A DNA stretch of 64,000 bases from Nitrosomonas sp. (GTDB lineage: Bacteria; Pseudomonadota; Gammaproteobacteria; Burkholderiales; Nitrosomonadaceae): assembly GCA_019745325.1 (NCBI GenBank), contig JAIETK010000001.1, positions 124,001 to 188,000 on the forward strand, read 5' to 3'. Below, piece by piece: positions 17,436-26,888 of the stretch (positions are counted from its first letter, which is position 1; every line of letters begins with the position of its first letter). The translations under genes and the position numbers were made by a program. Below the pieces are notes generated by a model. That model was not told the origin of the DNA. It did not search any database and worked only from the letters and a program-made list of their open reading frames with translations.

Positions 17436-19667
17436 ATGCGAGGCTATTTCTCAATAGATATACGTGATGAAGAGAACGACGGGCCTGTATTAGATTATCG
17501 ATTCTTATTTAAGTCTCAGGGTATCGTTAGCCCAGCAGATTTGGCCGATTGTTTAACACACGCGTTGCGACGAGCTCTTTTTCCCGATGCTATCGTTTTT
17601 GTTTGTATTCCCAGCGAATTTGCGCAATTAGTTGAATCATTCAAGACGAATGACGGAGTGAAACAGGCGCTCGAACGTGCAAGTTCTAAAGTATGTGTGG
17701 CAATTTGCAAATTAGATAAGTCAGGAAGTTTGGGAAAACCAGAATGTGTAAAGAATCATCATAATTCGTTTCCCTTGATTGAAAAAAAACATAAAGAAAA
17801 GATTTTTCGTGAAGGATTACGGAAATTATTTGATACACCGAAAGTTTTAATACCTGCGCCTGCTGGATTTATTTTTGTTAAACCATCAAAAAATCGTTCT
17901 AAATATTTTTTACGAGCTGAAGAAGCTCTCCATGAAACTGAACGAGTTCATTTTCTTGCTTATACGATACTGAGCAAAATTGCCGAGCGAGAAAAAGAGA
18001 CTCAGGAATCTATAGAAGTTATCTTTGTTGATACCATGGGAATCGCCAGTTTGGCATATGTCTTGCGCGAACTTTATCATGAATTCTATGGGAAACCACG
18101 ACCTAGGGTTGAGAGTTTTCATTCTTACGGAGGAATCAAAAAAATACCAATTCCTTTTAGAGGTACTTCTTTTTGTATCATCTCAGCATCATCTTCTATG
18201 GCGATGCAAAGAGATTGGGGAAAACTTACTCGTTGTTTCCCTTCGGAAGTCATAACACTAGTTACTTTTAGAAGTGCTAAGGACAGCGAACAAGCTATTT
18301 ATGCATTTGATTCAGTGAATTCGAATAGCAACTTTGAAAATCAATCGGGATTACGTGATTTACGCATAGTTGGGGAAAGTTTTACTCACGAAGATGTGCC
18401 GCTTAAGTCGGTATTGCTAAAGATACCTACTCACAGACAAAAAAGATGGTTTGAAGTTGGATCTAAATACTCTGATCTGAAATTTTTTTCACTCATGAAA
18501 GCAGGAGAAGTAGGAAGCAAAACACGCTCCATTTTTATAGAAGGTGAGAATCTGCTTCAGAGTGATGTTTTTAACAAATTTCTTGAAAAAGAGATCATGC
18601 AATGTGTACCACTTTCGGTTCAAGCTATTGTGTATCAAGATGATAAGGATTCTAAAAAATTAGCTGATATATGCGCATTTCGCATTGGAAAGATTAAAGA
18701 AGGAAAAGAAGCTATAAAGGTTATTAGTGCCAATGACTTAGAAAACAATTCATGTCATATCGATGAGGAGAAGGCCTTACTTATAGTTGCAGCAGTGATT
18801 GGCCGTGGAACAAAATTACTTTCAATAAGTAGAAGTTTGCGTGACATCCATATCGGTGCTCGTCACTACATGATCGGTTTTCAATTAGCCGAATCAATTA
18901 ATGATTGCGTGCAGCTTAAGAACAATCTTAAATTTTCAGCGAGTAATTCAGTTATCAATATTTCTATTATGGAAAGTCTTGCAATTGGTCGTACTATTGA
19001 GGATACATACAAAGCTGAGTTAAAAATTTTCGGCTCGAGAGATTTAACCAGTTTTTCTTGTCTTACGAATCGAGTAGACGAATTGCGTCAAAATCAAGGT
19101 GTGAAACAAAATGCTTTCTTACCTGCTACTTTACATGGCGATAAAAATTTAAAGTTGCGGAAAGACTTTGCATTTTGGAAAGACGGTTACGATGAGAAGT
19201 TTGATCATTCTGTCGCAGTACTACTAACGGCAGCTTTGATTCTTCAACATGCAAGAGAATTTAATAAATTCGAAGACGATGATCATCGATTGGCATCTGA
19301 TACTTTTCAGCAAGTCGTGCTTGATCCAGAAAATTTTACTCGTTACAACGATGGTGTAATTCAAGCTGCCTTATTGCGTACCGCACATTCGTCTGAACTT
19401 GATTATTCTTCACATGAAGAAGTTAGTCGTCGTATGACGGACATACTTTCTGGGGTATTTAGAATGAATTCTCGTCAGCAAGGCGAAGCAGCATTAGAGT
19501 TTGCTTTTGCATTAAGAACTGAGCGCTTAAAGCTTTGTGATTCGGACATAGAAAGACTAAAGGAAGAGGTCAAAAGTTTGAGTAATGAAAGTGAAGAAGA
19601 ATATGTAGTTCTTTTAAAAAATCTTATAGATATGAACTCTTCTGAAGTATCTGAAAAGAGTATTTAG
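17436..19667 (+). CDS. Uncharacterised 743-residue partner of the GHKL ATPase
   Basis: I do not recognise this protein. It has no signal peptide or membrane segment. Two segments resemble phosphoribosyltransferase-like folds: about residues 155-260 (IEVIFVDTMGIASLAYVLRE, then FRGTSFCIISASS) and about 370-500 (KALLIVAAVIGRGTKLLS, then ARHYMIGFQLAES). In the second, the strand and turn look like a PRPP loop, but the usual paired acidic residues are replaced by Ala-Ala, so it is probably not a standard enzyme. The last 200 residues look helical and charged. Strongly AT-rich, and coupled to the GHKL gene with a 2-base gap. It may be an effector or sensor of a phage-defence pair; this is inference. 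Confidence 0.6.
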   Translation: MRGYFSIDIRDEENDGPVLDYRFLFKSQGIVSPADLADCLTHALRRALFPDAIVFVCIPSEFAQLVESFKTNDGVKQALERASSKVCVAICKLDKSGSLGKPECVKNHHNSFPLIEKKHKEKIFREGLRKLFDTPKVLIPAPAGFIFVKPSKNRSKYFLRAEEALHETERVHFLAYTILSKIAEREKETQESIEVIFVDTMGIASLAYVLRELYHEFYGKPRPRVESFHSYGGIKKIPIPFRGTSFCIISASSSMAMQRDWGKLTRCFPSEVITLVTFRSAKDSEQAIYAFDSVNSNSNFENQSGLRDLRIVGESFTHEDVPLKSVLLKIPTHRQKRWFEVGSKYSDLKFFSLMKAGEVGSKTRSIFIEGENLLQSDVFNKFLEKEIMQCVPLSVQAIVYQDDKDSKKLADICAFRIGKIKEGKEAIKVISANDLENNSCHIDEEKALLIVAAVIGRGTKLLSISRSLRDIHIGARHYMIGFQLAESINDCVQLKNNLKFSASNSVINISIMESLAIGRTIEDTYKAELKIFGSRDLTSFSCLTNRVDELRQNQGVKQNAFLPATLHGDKNLKLRKDFAFWKDGYDEKFDHSVAVLLTAALILQHAREFNKFEDDDHRLASDTFQQVVLDPENFTRYNDGVIQAALLRTAHSSELDYSSHEEVSRRMTDILSGVFRMNSRQQGEAALEFAFALRTERLKLCDSDIERLKEEVKSLSNESEEEYVVLLKNLIDMNSSEVSEKSI

Positions 19668-19745
19668 ATTTTGTACTACATATCATTCATTGCATCTACA
19701 TAATAAATTTGAGTAAGTTATTCTGTTTTAAGGATGGTGCTTTTG

Positions 19746-19985
19746 ATGGATGCAATCAGCTACACAACAGCCCGCGCTAACCTAGGCAAAACAATGAAGC
19801 GGGTTTGCAACGATCATGCGCCTGTCATTATTACCCGGAAAGAGGGAGCGCCGGTTGTTCTGATTTCTCTCGAAGCTTATCAAGCATTGGAGGAAACCTT
19901 GTATTTGCTCCGCTCACCTGCCAACGCGCTGCGGCTGTTGGATTCCATTGATGAGTTGGAATCTTGCAAAGGCACTGTGCGATAA
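19746..19985 (+). CDS. Phd/YefM-family antitoxin, no toxin partner
   Basis: ATG 19746 was chosen because AAGGATGG lies about 9 bases before it; an in-frame ATG at 19734 is possible. The 79-residue protein fits the Phd/YefM fold: [19 protein letters not shown], then [21 protein letters not shown] and an acidic C-terminal helix. In YefM-YoeB modules the toxin follows at once, but here the next frame is a MazG-like gene, so this antitoxin is orphaned. It may still repress its own promoter. Confidence 0.82.
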   Translation: MDAISYTTARANLGKTMKRVCNDHAPVIITRKEGAPVVLISLEAYQALEETLYLLRSPANALRLLDSIDELESCKGTVR

Positions 19986-19998
19986 CGGATCGAGAAAA

Positions 19999-20328
19999 TT
20001 GAACGACATCCAGCAACTCACCGAGATCTTGCGGCAATTCCGCGATGAGCGCGATTGGGCGCAGTTTCATAATGCCAAAGACCTGGCGATGGCGCTGAAT
20101 ATCGAAGCGGCCGAGCTGCTCGAGGTTTTTTTATGGAAAGCGCCGGAGCAGGCGGATGTCGGCAGCGTGAAGGAAGAGCTGGCCGATGTGATTACGTTTG
20201 CTTTGCTGCTCGCCGACAAATACGAGCTGGATGTGAAGCAAATCGTGCTGGAAAAAATGGAGAAAAACGCGCTGAAGTATCCGGTGGAGAAATCGAAGGG
20301 CAGCGCCAAGAAATACACGGAATTGTAA
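19999..20328 (+). CDS. MazG-like nucleotide pyrophosphohydrolase
   Basis: The protein of about 109 residues has an all-helical MazG/DCTPP1-type core: RDERDWAQFH, EAAELLEVFLW with the first metal-binding Glu set, and EELADVITFALLLADKYELD with the second Glu/Asp set. Such enzymes hydrolyse nucleoside triphosphates, for example modified dCTP, to the monophosphate. A TTG at 19999 is the likely start, because the family begins near here; an ATG at 19951 would lie inside the antitoxin gene. It is convergent with the methyltransferase gene. Confidence 0.78.
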   Translation: MNDIQQLTEILRQFRDERDWAQFHNAKDLAMALNIEAAELLEVFLWKAPEQADVGSVKEELADVITFALLLADKYELDVKQIVLEKMEKNALKYPVEKSKGSAKKYTEL

Positions 20329-20339
20329 GCGTGCGACGG

Positions 20340-21485
20340 CTATTTTGCCGCAAGCCGCCACAATGATGTGAGTTCCGCCGCGCGGGCGGCGTGCAGCGGG
20401 TCGCTGGTGTCCGAAACGCGTGGATGGTGCGGTTTAATATCGGTGCGTCCCAGCACCTTCAAACTCGCAGCGTCAATCATTTGCAGCAATTCTTCCCGCG
20501 TACGCAATCCCAAATGTTCGGCAAAATCCGACAATATCAGCCAGCCCTCGCCGCCGGGCAGCAGATGATCGCGCAAGCCTTGCAGAAATCCCCGCAGCAT
20601 GCGGCTTTCCGGGTCGAAAATGGCGTGTTCCAGCGGTGAAGCCGGTCTTGCCGGAACCCACGGCGGATTGCACACGATCAACGCTGCCTGTTCTTGCGGA
20701 AAAAGGTCGGCCTGTAGCAATTCAATTTTATCGGTCAAGTTCAATCGCGCCAAATTGTCGCGCGCGCAATCAAGCGCACGTGGATCATGATCGGTTGCGA
20801 CGATGCGTTGAATGCCGCGCTGCACCAATGCCGCAGCCAATACACCGGTGCCGGTGCCGATGTCGAACGCAATCGACTGCGTGGCCAGCAACTTGGGCGG
20901 GGCTGCCTGTGCGACGAGCTGTATATACTCGTTGCGAACCGGCGCAAATACACCGTAATGCGGATGAATCGTGATGCTCAATGCCGGAATATCGATGCCC
21001 TTCTTGCGCCATTCGTGCGCGCCGATCAATCCCAACAGCTCACGCAACGAAGCGATGGAGGGTTTACTGCACGGTCCCCATGCTTCCAGGCAGGCATTGC
21101 GGACATCCGGCGCGCGGCGCAGCGCGATGGTGTGATCCGCTTCAAACGGGATCAGCAATTTATCCAGCGTTTGCGCGCGCTGCGATTGCATCAGGCGGTG
21201 CCGGTGAAATAATTCTATTGGCGTCAGGTTTTCCGGCTTTTTTCTGTGCGCCGGTTTTTTGTCGATGCGCCGCGCCATCGCTTGCAACAATAACTTGGCG
21301 TTCTGGAAATCGCCGCGCCATAATAATGACGTGCCTTCGCACGCCAAGCGGTAAGCGGTATCGGCGGGCATGCGATCGTCGATGACCTGCACGCGTTTCG
21401 GCGGCGGCAAGCCTTTTTCGCTTTGCCAGCGCGCGGATTTTTCCTCGCCGGATTCGTGCCAGCGGATGACCGGATCGTTGCTCAT
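20340..21485 (-). CDS. SAM-dependent methyltransferase with NPPW motif
   Basis: The 381-residue protein has a C-terminal class I methyltransferase domain. SAM motif I is FDIGTGTGVLAAAL, the acidic residue is in VATDHDPRAL, and the catalytic VCNPPW motif is typical of enzymes that methylate an amide or base nitrogen, such as PrmB or RlmG relatives. The first 190 residues include an arginine-rich stretch (ARRIDKKPAHRKK) and no clear domain. It may modify rRNA or a protein; the substrate is not clear. It is divergent from rhlE across about 350 bases. Confidence 0.72.
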   Translation of the reverse strand: MSNDPVIRWHESGEEKSARWQSEKGLPPPKRVQVIDDRMPADTAYRLACEGTSLLWRGDFQNAKLLLQAMARRIDKKPAHRKKPENLTPIELFHRHRLMQSQRAQTLDKLLIPFEADHTIALRRAPDVRNACLEAWGPCSKPSIASLRELLGLIGAHEWRKKGIDIPALSITIHPHYGVFAPVRNEYIQLVAQAAPPKLLATQSIAFDIGTGTGVLAAALVQRGIQRIVATDHDPRALDCARDNLARLNLTDKIELLQADLFPQEQAALIVCNPPWVPARPASPLEHAIFDPESRMLRGFLQGLRDHLLPGGEGWLILSDFAEHLGLRTREELLQMIDAASLKVLGRTDIKPHHPRVSDTSDPLHAARAAELTSLWRLAAK

Positions 21486-21833
21486 GATCGTGCTGACGAT
21501 GCTACCGCATATAAATACATGGAAGAATTAGAAATTTATTGAGGATAATTGAGATTTTAACTTCAATCCGTATTATACTCCGTGCAAGATTTGGATTTAC
21601 GAACATCGCTAATGATCACAAATTTGTGAGCAAACCGAATGTTGATTGCCTGCTTAGCCTGTTCCGCTAGAATGCTTCCTTACGTATCAACTTGATGCTG
21701 CGACATCTCTGTTAACACCTCTTATTGCGTAGCACTTTGATTTTTTAGATGCCCTTTTGGCAGTTTTCCTCATCCGTTTGCCCTATTGTCCTCCCATTGC
21801 GGGATGACAGCTATTAATCCTCTTTGGAGTACT
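21486..21833 (+). promoter_or_regulatory. Intergenic region with candidate sigma-70 promoter and long rhlE leader
   Basis: No gene was found here. TTGAGA at 21549-21554 and TATTAT at 21571-21576 are 16 bases apart and face rhlE. A transcript from there would have a leader of about 250 bases, rich in pyrimidine runs near 21700-21790. DEAD-box helicase genes often carry long, temperature-responsive leaders. The promoter is a guess from consensus, not proven. Confidence 0.35.
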
Positions 21834-23183
21834 ATGTCTTTTTCTACTTTCGGCTTGTCCGATGAAATTATCCGCGCCGTTACCGAACGCGGTTATACCA
21901 CACCAACACCTATTCAGGCGCAAGCCATTCCAGCCGTCTTGGCGGGCGGCGATCTGCTGGCCGGGGCGCAAACCGGAACCGGCAAAACCGCCGGTTTTAC
22001 CTTGCCGGTTCTGCATCGGCTTTCCGATAAAAGTATCAAAGGACCGTCCAGCGGCCGTCCGCCGATACGGGCGCTGATTCTGGTGCCGACGCGCGAACTC
22101 GCGGCGCAGGTCGAAGAAAGTGTGCGGGATTATGGCAAATACTTGAAATTAAGCTCCATGATGATGATCGGCGGTGTGAACATCAACCCGCAAATCACCC
22201 GCCTGAAAAGCCGGGTCGATATTCTGGTTGCTACTCCCGGACGGCTATTGGATCATGTGCAGCAAAAAACGCTGAGCCTGTCTCAAATTGAAATCCTTGT
22301 GCTGGATGAAGCCGATCGCATGCTCGATATGGGATTCATCCGGGATATCAAGAAAATACTCGCTTTGTTGCCCAAGCAACGGCAGAACTTATTATTCTCG
22401 GCGACTTTCTCGGACGAAATCCGGGCGCTGGCGGATAGTCTGCTCAACCAGCCGGTTCTGATTGAAGCGGCGCGCCGTAACGCGATTGCCGATAAGGTTA
22501 CGCATGTGGTGCATCCGGTGGATCGCGAGCGCAAGCGTGAACTCCTCGGGCATTTGATTAAGCAACATCGCTGGTCGCAGGTGCTGGTATTTACCCGCAC
22601 CAAGCATGGCGCCAATAAATTGGCGGAATTTCTGACCAAAAGCGATATTCCGGCGCTTGCGATTCATGGCAATAAAAGCCAATCGGCGCGCACGCAGGCA
22701 TTGGCAAAATTCAAGACGGGCGATTTGCAAGTCCTGGTTGCCACCGATATCGCCGCGCGCGGAATCGATATCAGTGAACTGCCGCACGTCGTGAATTTTG
22801 AACTGCCTAATGTTCCCGAAGATTATGTTCATCGCATTGGCCGCACCGGCCGTGCCGGCGCGGAAGGCGATGCGGTGTCGCTGGTGTGCGTCGATGAAGC
22901 AAAACTGCTTACCGGGATCGAGAGACTGATTAAGCATCAATTGCCGAGCGAGATTGTATCCGGCTTTGAACCGGATCCCCGGATCAAAGCGGAGCCGATT
23001 ACCAACGGGCGTGGCCGTGAGCCTCGGAGTGCCGCGCCGGTGCGCCAATCTCCCAAAAACCAGAGCAGCAAAAAGCAATTCGGGCAAAAACCAGCGAACG
23101 GGAATGTTGCAAATTCATCCCGGAGACGTTTCAGCGAACCACGCCGCGCCGCTGCGGGACGCGGATCCAGTCATGCCGCTTGA
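21834..23183 (+). CDS. rhlE: ATP-dependent RNA helicase RhlE (DEAD-box)
   Basis: ATG 21834 ([12 protein letters not shown]) is preferred over the upstream in-frame start, because GGAG at 21826-21829 is next to it and RhlE proteins begin this way. The 449-residue protein shows the helicase motifs in order: Q motif [10 protein letters not shown], Walker [22 protein letters not shown], and HRIGRTGR. A basic, low-complexity C-terminus ([13 protein letters not shown] and on) is usual for RhlE. It unwinds RNA in ribosome assembly and RNA decay. The DUF192 gene is convergent downstream. Confidence 0.92.
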   Translation: MSFSTFGLSDEIIRAVTERGYTTPTPIQAQAIPAVLAGGDLLAGAQTGTGKTAGFTLPVLHRLSDKSIKGPSSGRPPIRALILVPTRELAAQVEESVRDYGKYLKLSSMMMIGGVNINPQITRLKSRVDILVATPGRLLDHVQQKTLSLSQIEILVLDEADRMLDMGFIRDIKKILALLPKQRQNLLFSATFSDEIRALADSLLNQPVLIEAARRNAIADKVTHVVHPVDRERKRELLGHLIKQHRWSQVLVFTRTKHGANKLAEFLTKSDIPALAIHGNKSQSARTQALAKFKTGDLQVLVATDIAARGIDISELPHVVNFELPNVPEDYVHRIGRTGRAGAEGDAVSLVCVDEAKLLTGIERLIKHQLPSEIVSGFEPDPRIKAEPITNGRGREPRSAAPVRQSPKNQSSKKQFGQKPANGNVANSSRRRFSEPRRAAAGRGSSHAA

Positions 23184-23211
23184 AACCGGCAGCATCAGGA
23201 TTTGATAGGAA

Positions 23212-23679
23212 TTACAGGCCGATCCTAGAAACAAGCGGGATACCGCGTAATCTAAACCCTGGTTTGATGCCGCGCTGATCGAACCAGCCCCGGTTCATTT
23301 CCAGCGCGTAGCGCACCGGCTTGATCGAGCAGTTCGAGCGTTCGGTGTGCGGTTCCATATCCTTCAGGTTCACAATCGCGCCGTCGTCGTCGAGAAACGC
23401 GATGGTCAGCGGAATCAGCGTGTTGCGCATCCAATAACAGCGAATTTCCGCCGACGGATACACAAACAGCATGCCTTCATTGACACCCATCGACTGGCGG
23501 TGCATCAGGCCGATACTGTGCTGCTGGTGCGTTTGCGCCACTTCAGCCTGAATCACATACATCCCGGCGGTCAATTCGATTGCCGGCAGGCGCGGTTGCG
23601 GGCCGTCTTGTGCGAGAGCCGCGCTGGCTGCCAGCAGACTCGATGCAGCAATTATCCTGAAAAATCCGAGTTGCTTCAC
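23212..23679 (-). CDS. DUF192 family periplasmic protein
   Basis: The 155-residue protein has a signal peptide ending near AALAQ and a DUF192 domain: QQHSIGLMHRQSMGVNEGMLF, CYWMRNTLIPLTIAFLD and a final YALEMNRGWFDQRGIKPG. Function is unknown. The start is a GTG that overlaps the RND permease stop by four bases (GTGA), so it is translationally coupled as the last gene of the efflux operon. Such linkage to an efflux pump is worth noting, as the family is usually found in other contexts. Confidence 0.82.
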   Translation of the reverse strand: MKQLGFFRIIAASSLLAASAALAQDGPQPRLPAIELTAGMYVIQAEVAQTHQQHSIGLMHRQSMGVNEGMLFVYPSAEIRCYWMRNTLIPLTIAFLDDDGAIVNLKDMEPHTERSNCSIKPVRYALEMNRGWFDQRGIKPGFRLRGIPLVSRIGL

Positions 23680-26600
23680 AATGGTTTTCCTTCATCGGAT
23701 TGCGTAGGCGGATCCGCTTGCGGCTGCGGCAATGCAACGGGCTCTGCCGGTCCCGATCCGGTTTCGGACAACGGCGGTTTATTACGCCGCGTCAGTTTGC
23801 CGATCAGCACAAAAAACAGCGGTACGAAAAAGATTGCCAGGAACGTTGCCGCCAGCATGCCGCCGAATACGCCGGTGCCGATCGAATGGCGGCTGGCCGC
23901 GCCCGCGCCGGAGGCGATCACCAGCGGAAACACGCCGAGAATGAACGCCATCGAGGTCATGATGATCGGGCGGAAACGCAGTCGCGCGGCTTCCAGCGCG
24001 GCATCAATCAACGTTGCGCCGGATGCATAGCGTTGATTGGCGAATTCGACGATCAGAATGGCATTCTTGGCCGCTAATCCTATCAAGGTCACCAATCCGA
24101 TTTGAAAATAAATATCGTTGGTCAAATCCCGCGCCCAGATTGCCAGAAAAGCGCCCAGAATCCCAAAAGGGATCGCTAAAATAACCGCGAATGGGATAGA
24201 CCAGCTTTCGTACAAGGCGGCCAGCACCAGAAACACCATCAGCAAGGCAAAAGCAAACACGTAAGTCGATTGTCCGCTCGCCTTCCGCTCTTGCAAGGAG
24301 ATGCCGCTCCAATCGATCGAATATCCTTTCGGTGTCAAAATTTCGTCGGCGACTTGCTGCAATGCTTCAAGCGCCTGCCCCGAACTGTAGCCGGGCGCCG
24401 CGCCGCCCAATATGAGCGCTGAATTGAATCCGTTGAAATGCGTCACCGGATCCGGTCCGCTATTGAACTCGGTGGTGACCACCGAATCCAGTGGAATCAT
24501 GGTGTGCGTGGTACCCGACCGGGCGCGCACATAAATCTTGCTGATATCATCCGGATTAGAGCGGTATTCAGGCAATGCTTCGGTCTGCACCCGGTAAATG
24601 CGGCCGAATTTCACAAAATCATTGACATACAGATTGCCAAAATAAGCCTGCATGGTATCGAATATCTCCGAAATCGGAACACCCAGCGCTTTGGCGCGTT
24701 CGCGGTCTACCGTCGCGAACAGCCGCGGCGCGCTGATGCGGAAATTGGTGCTGGCCACTGCGATTGCCGGATGTTCCGTGGCTTTGGCGACAAACTCCTG
24801 CGCCACTGCGGCAAATTCAGCGAAATCGCCACCGCCGGGATCTTGCAATTGCGCTGAGAAACCGCCGGTGGAACCCAAACCGGGGATCGAGGGCGCATTA
24901 AAAGCCAGAATCAACGCTTCCGGTATTTTGGCGAATTCCTGATAAGCTGCCGCGATCAGGCCGGGCACCTGTTCGTCGTCATGCGTGCGCTCGTCCCAAT
25001 GATGCAACGGGATAAACATCGTGGCTTGATTGGTTCCACGAGTACCGAAAACAAAATTCTGTCCGGCCAGCGTGTCGGTGGAATGCACCGCCGGATTGGC
25101 TTGAAAGTACCCTTCAATTTTTTCCAGCACCTCGATGGTGCGCGTCATGGAAGCGCCTTCCGGCAATTGCACGACGGTGATGAAATATCCTTGATCCTCT
25201 TCCGGCAGAAAGCTTCCTGGAATGGTCTTGAACAAACCCGCAATAACCAGTATCAGCATCGTGAAAATGGCAAGTGAAATCACGGATCGTTTGATGACGG
25301 CCCCGACCGCTCCGGTATACCTTGCCTGAGCCCAATCAAAAAACCGGTTGAATGTTTCCCAGAATCGCGCGGGCGCGCCATGGCTTGGCTTGAGTACCAA
25401 GGCGCACAGCGCCGGACTGAGCGTCAACGCGACAAATCCGGAAATAGCCACGGATAGCGCAATAGTGATGGCAAATTGCTTATACAACTCCCCGGTGATG
25501 CCACCTAAGAACGCCACGGGCACAAATACGGCGGCCAGTACCAGAACAATGGCAATCACCGGCCCGGTTACCTCGGTCATGGCTTTTATTGCCGCATCCC
25601 GGGGCGAGAGTCCGCCTTGAGTCATGTGCCGCTCGACATTTTCCACGACGACAATCGCATCATCCACCACGATACCGACGGCCAGAACCATACCGAAAAG
25701 CGTGAGGGTATTGATCGAGAATCCCAGCATATCCATGCCAGCCAGCGTTCCGATCAGTGAAATGGGCACGGCGAGCGCCGGAATCAGTGTGGCACGCCAG
25801 CTTTGTAAAAACAGAAAAACAACCAGAATGACCAATATCAATGCTTCGGCGAGTGTCTTGACCACTTCCCTGATAGATACATCAATGAATGTCGTCGTGT
25901 CGTAAGGAATGTCGTAAGACACCCCGGCCGGAAAGCTGCTGGAAACTTTATCCATTTCGTCGCGAACCCGCCGCACGGTGTCGAGCGCATTTGCGCCCGG
26001 CGACAGAAAGGTGAGTAAGAAAGTATTGGGTTTTCCATTCCACCGTCCCTGCAAATCATAGGATTGCGCGCCCAATTCCACGCGCGCGACATCGCGCATG
26101 CGCACCATGGCGCCATCCGGATAAGCGCGGATAATCATATCTTCAAATTCCCTGACTTCGCTCATGCGGCCGCGGGTAATCACCGGTATGGTCAATTCCG
26201 TGCCATTGGGCGTAGGTTCGCGGCCTATTCTGCCGGCTGGGAAATCCCGGTTCTGCTCTCTGACCACGGATGCAATTTCGGTGGGCGTGATATTGAGTTG
26301 CGCCATGCGGACGGGATCGAGGATCAGCCGCATGGAATAATTTTGCCCGCCGAAAATAATCGCATCCCCGACACCGGGAAGCCGTTTGACGTTATCGAGA
26401 ACGCGCAGCAAAGCATAGTTTGAGAGAAAAACGGTGTCATGCTTGGGATCGGAGGAACTCAACGCAATCACCGCTAGTAAATCGGGCGATGTTTTTTTGA
26501 CGGTAATGCCTTGCCGCACGACTTCATCGGGCAGTTGCGGTTCAGCCAAACGCTGCCGGTTCTGCGTTTGCACCTGCGCAATATCCACGTCGGTTCCAAT

Positions 26601-26888
26601 CTCGAACGTGAGCTTCATGGTCATATGCCCATCGTTCGTGCTGGTCGATTCATAATACAAAAGATTATCGATACCCGGCAGTTGCACTTCAATGGGCCGC
26701 GCCACCGCTTCCGCCACGACTTCCGCGCTGGCGCCGGGATAATCCGCGTCGATCTGCACCATCGGCGGCGTAATTTGCGGAAACTGCGCGACGGGTAGCT
26801 TCTGCAAGGCAACTAAGCCGATGACGACAATGATAATGGACAGGACCGAAGCGAAAATGGGCCGGTCAATGAAGAAATGAGAATTCAT
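23676..26888 (-). CDS. RND multidrug efflux permease, HAE1 (AcrB/MexB) family
   Basis: The 1070-residue inner-membrane pump has the usual HAE1 layout: a first helix at MNSHFFIDRPIFASVLSII, two large periplasmic loops, and about twelve membrane helices. The proton-relay region of helix 4 is in GMVLAVGIVVDDAIVVVENVER, with two adjacent Asp. It exports drugs or hydrophobic compounds by proton exchange with the adaptor and outer-membrane channel encoded in the same operon. Its start overlaps the adaptor stop by four bases (ATGA). Substrate cannot be predicted. Confidence 0.93.
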   Translation of the reverse strand: MNSHFFIDRPIFASVLSIIIVVIGLVALQKLPVAQFPQITPPMVQIDADYPGASAEVVAEAVARPIEVQLPGIDNLLYYESTSTNDGHMTMKLTFEIGTDVDIAQVQTQNRQRLAEPQLPDEVVRQGITVKKTSPDLLAVIALSSSDPKHDTVFLSNYALLRVLDNVKRLPGVGDAIIFGGQNYSMRLILDPVRMAQLNITPTEIASVVREQNRDFPAGRIGREPTPNGTELTIPVITRGRMSEVREFEDMIIRAYPDGAMVRMRDVARVELGAQSYDLQGRWNGKPNTFLLTFLSPGANALDTVRRVRDEMDKVSSSFPAGVSYDIPYDTTTFIDVSIREVVKTLAEALILVILVVFLFLQSWRATLIPALAVPISLIGTLAGMDMLGFSINTLTLFGMVLAVGIVVDDAIVVVENVERHMTQGGLSPRDAAIKAMTEVTGPVIAIVLVLAAVFVPVAFLGGITGELYKQFAITIALSVAISGFVALTLSPALCALVLKPSHGAPARFWETFNRFFDWAQARYTGAVGAVIKRSVISLAIFTMLILVIAGLFKTIPGSFLPEEDQGYFITVVQLPEGASMTRTIEVLEKIEGYFQANPAVHSTDTLAGQNFVFGTRGTNQATMFIPLHHWDERTHDDEQVPGLIAAAYQEFAKIPEALILAFNAPSIPGLGSTGGFSAQLQDPGGGDFAEFAAVAQEFVAKATEHPAIAVASTNFRISAPRLFATVDRERAKALGVPISEIFDTMQAYFGNLYVNDFVKFGRIYRVQTEALPEYRSNPDDISKIYVRARSGTTHTMIPLDSVVTTEFNSGPDPVTHFNGFNSALILGGAAPGYSSGQALEALQQVADEILTPKGYSIDWSGISLQERKASGQSTYVFAFALLMVFLVLAALYESWSIPFAVILAIPFGILGAFLAIWARDLTNDIYFQIGLVTLIGLAAKNAILIVEFANQRYASGATLIDAALEAARLRFRPIIMTSMAFILGVFPLVIASGAGAASRHSIGTGVFGGMLAATFLAIFFVPLFFVLIGKLTRRNKPPLSETGSGPAEPVALPQPQADPPTQSDEGKPL

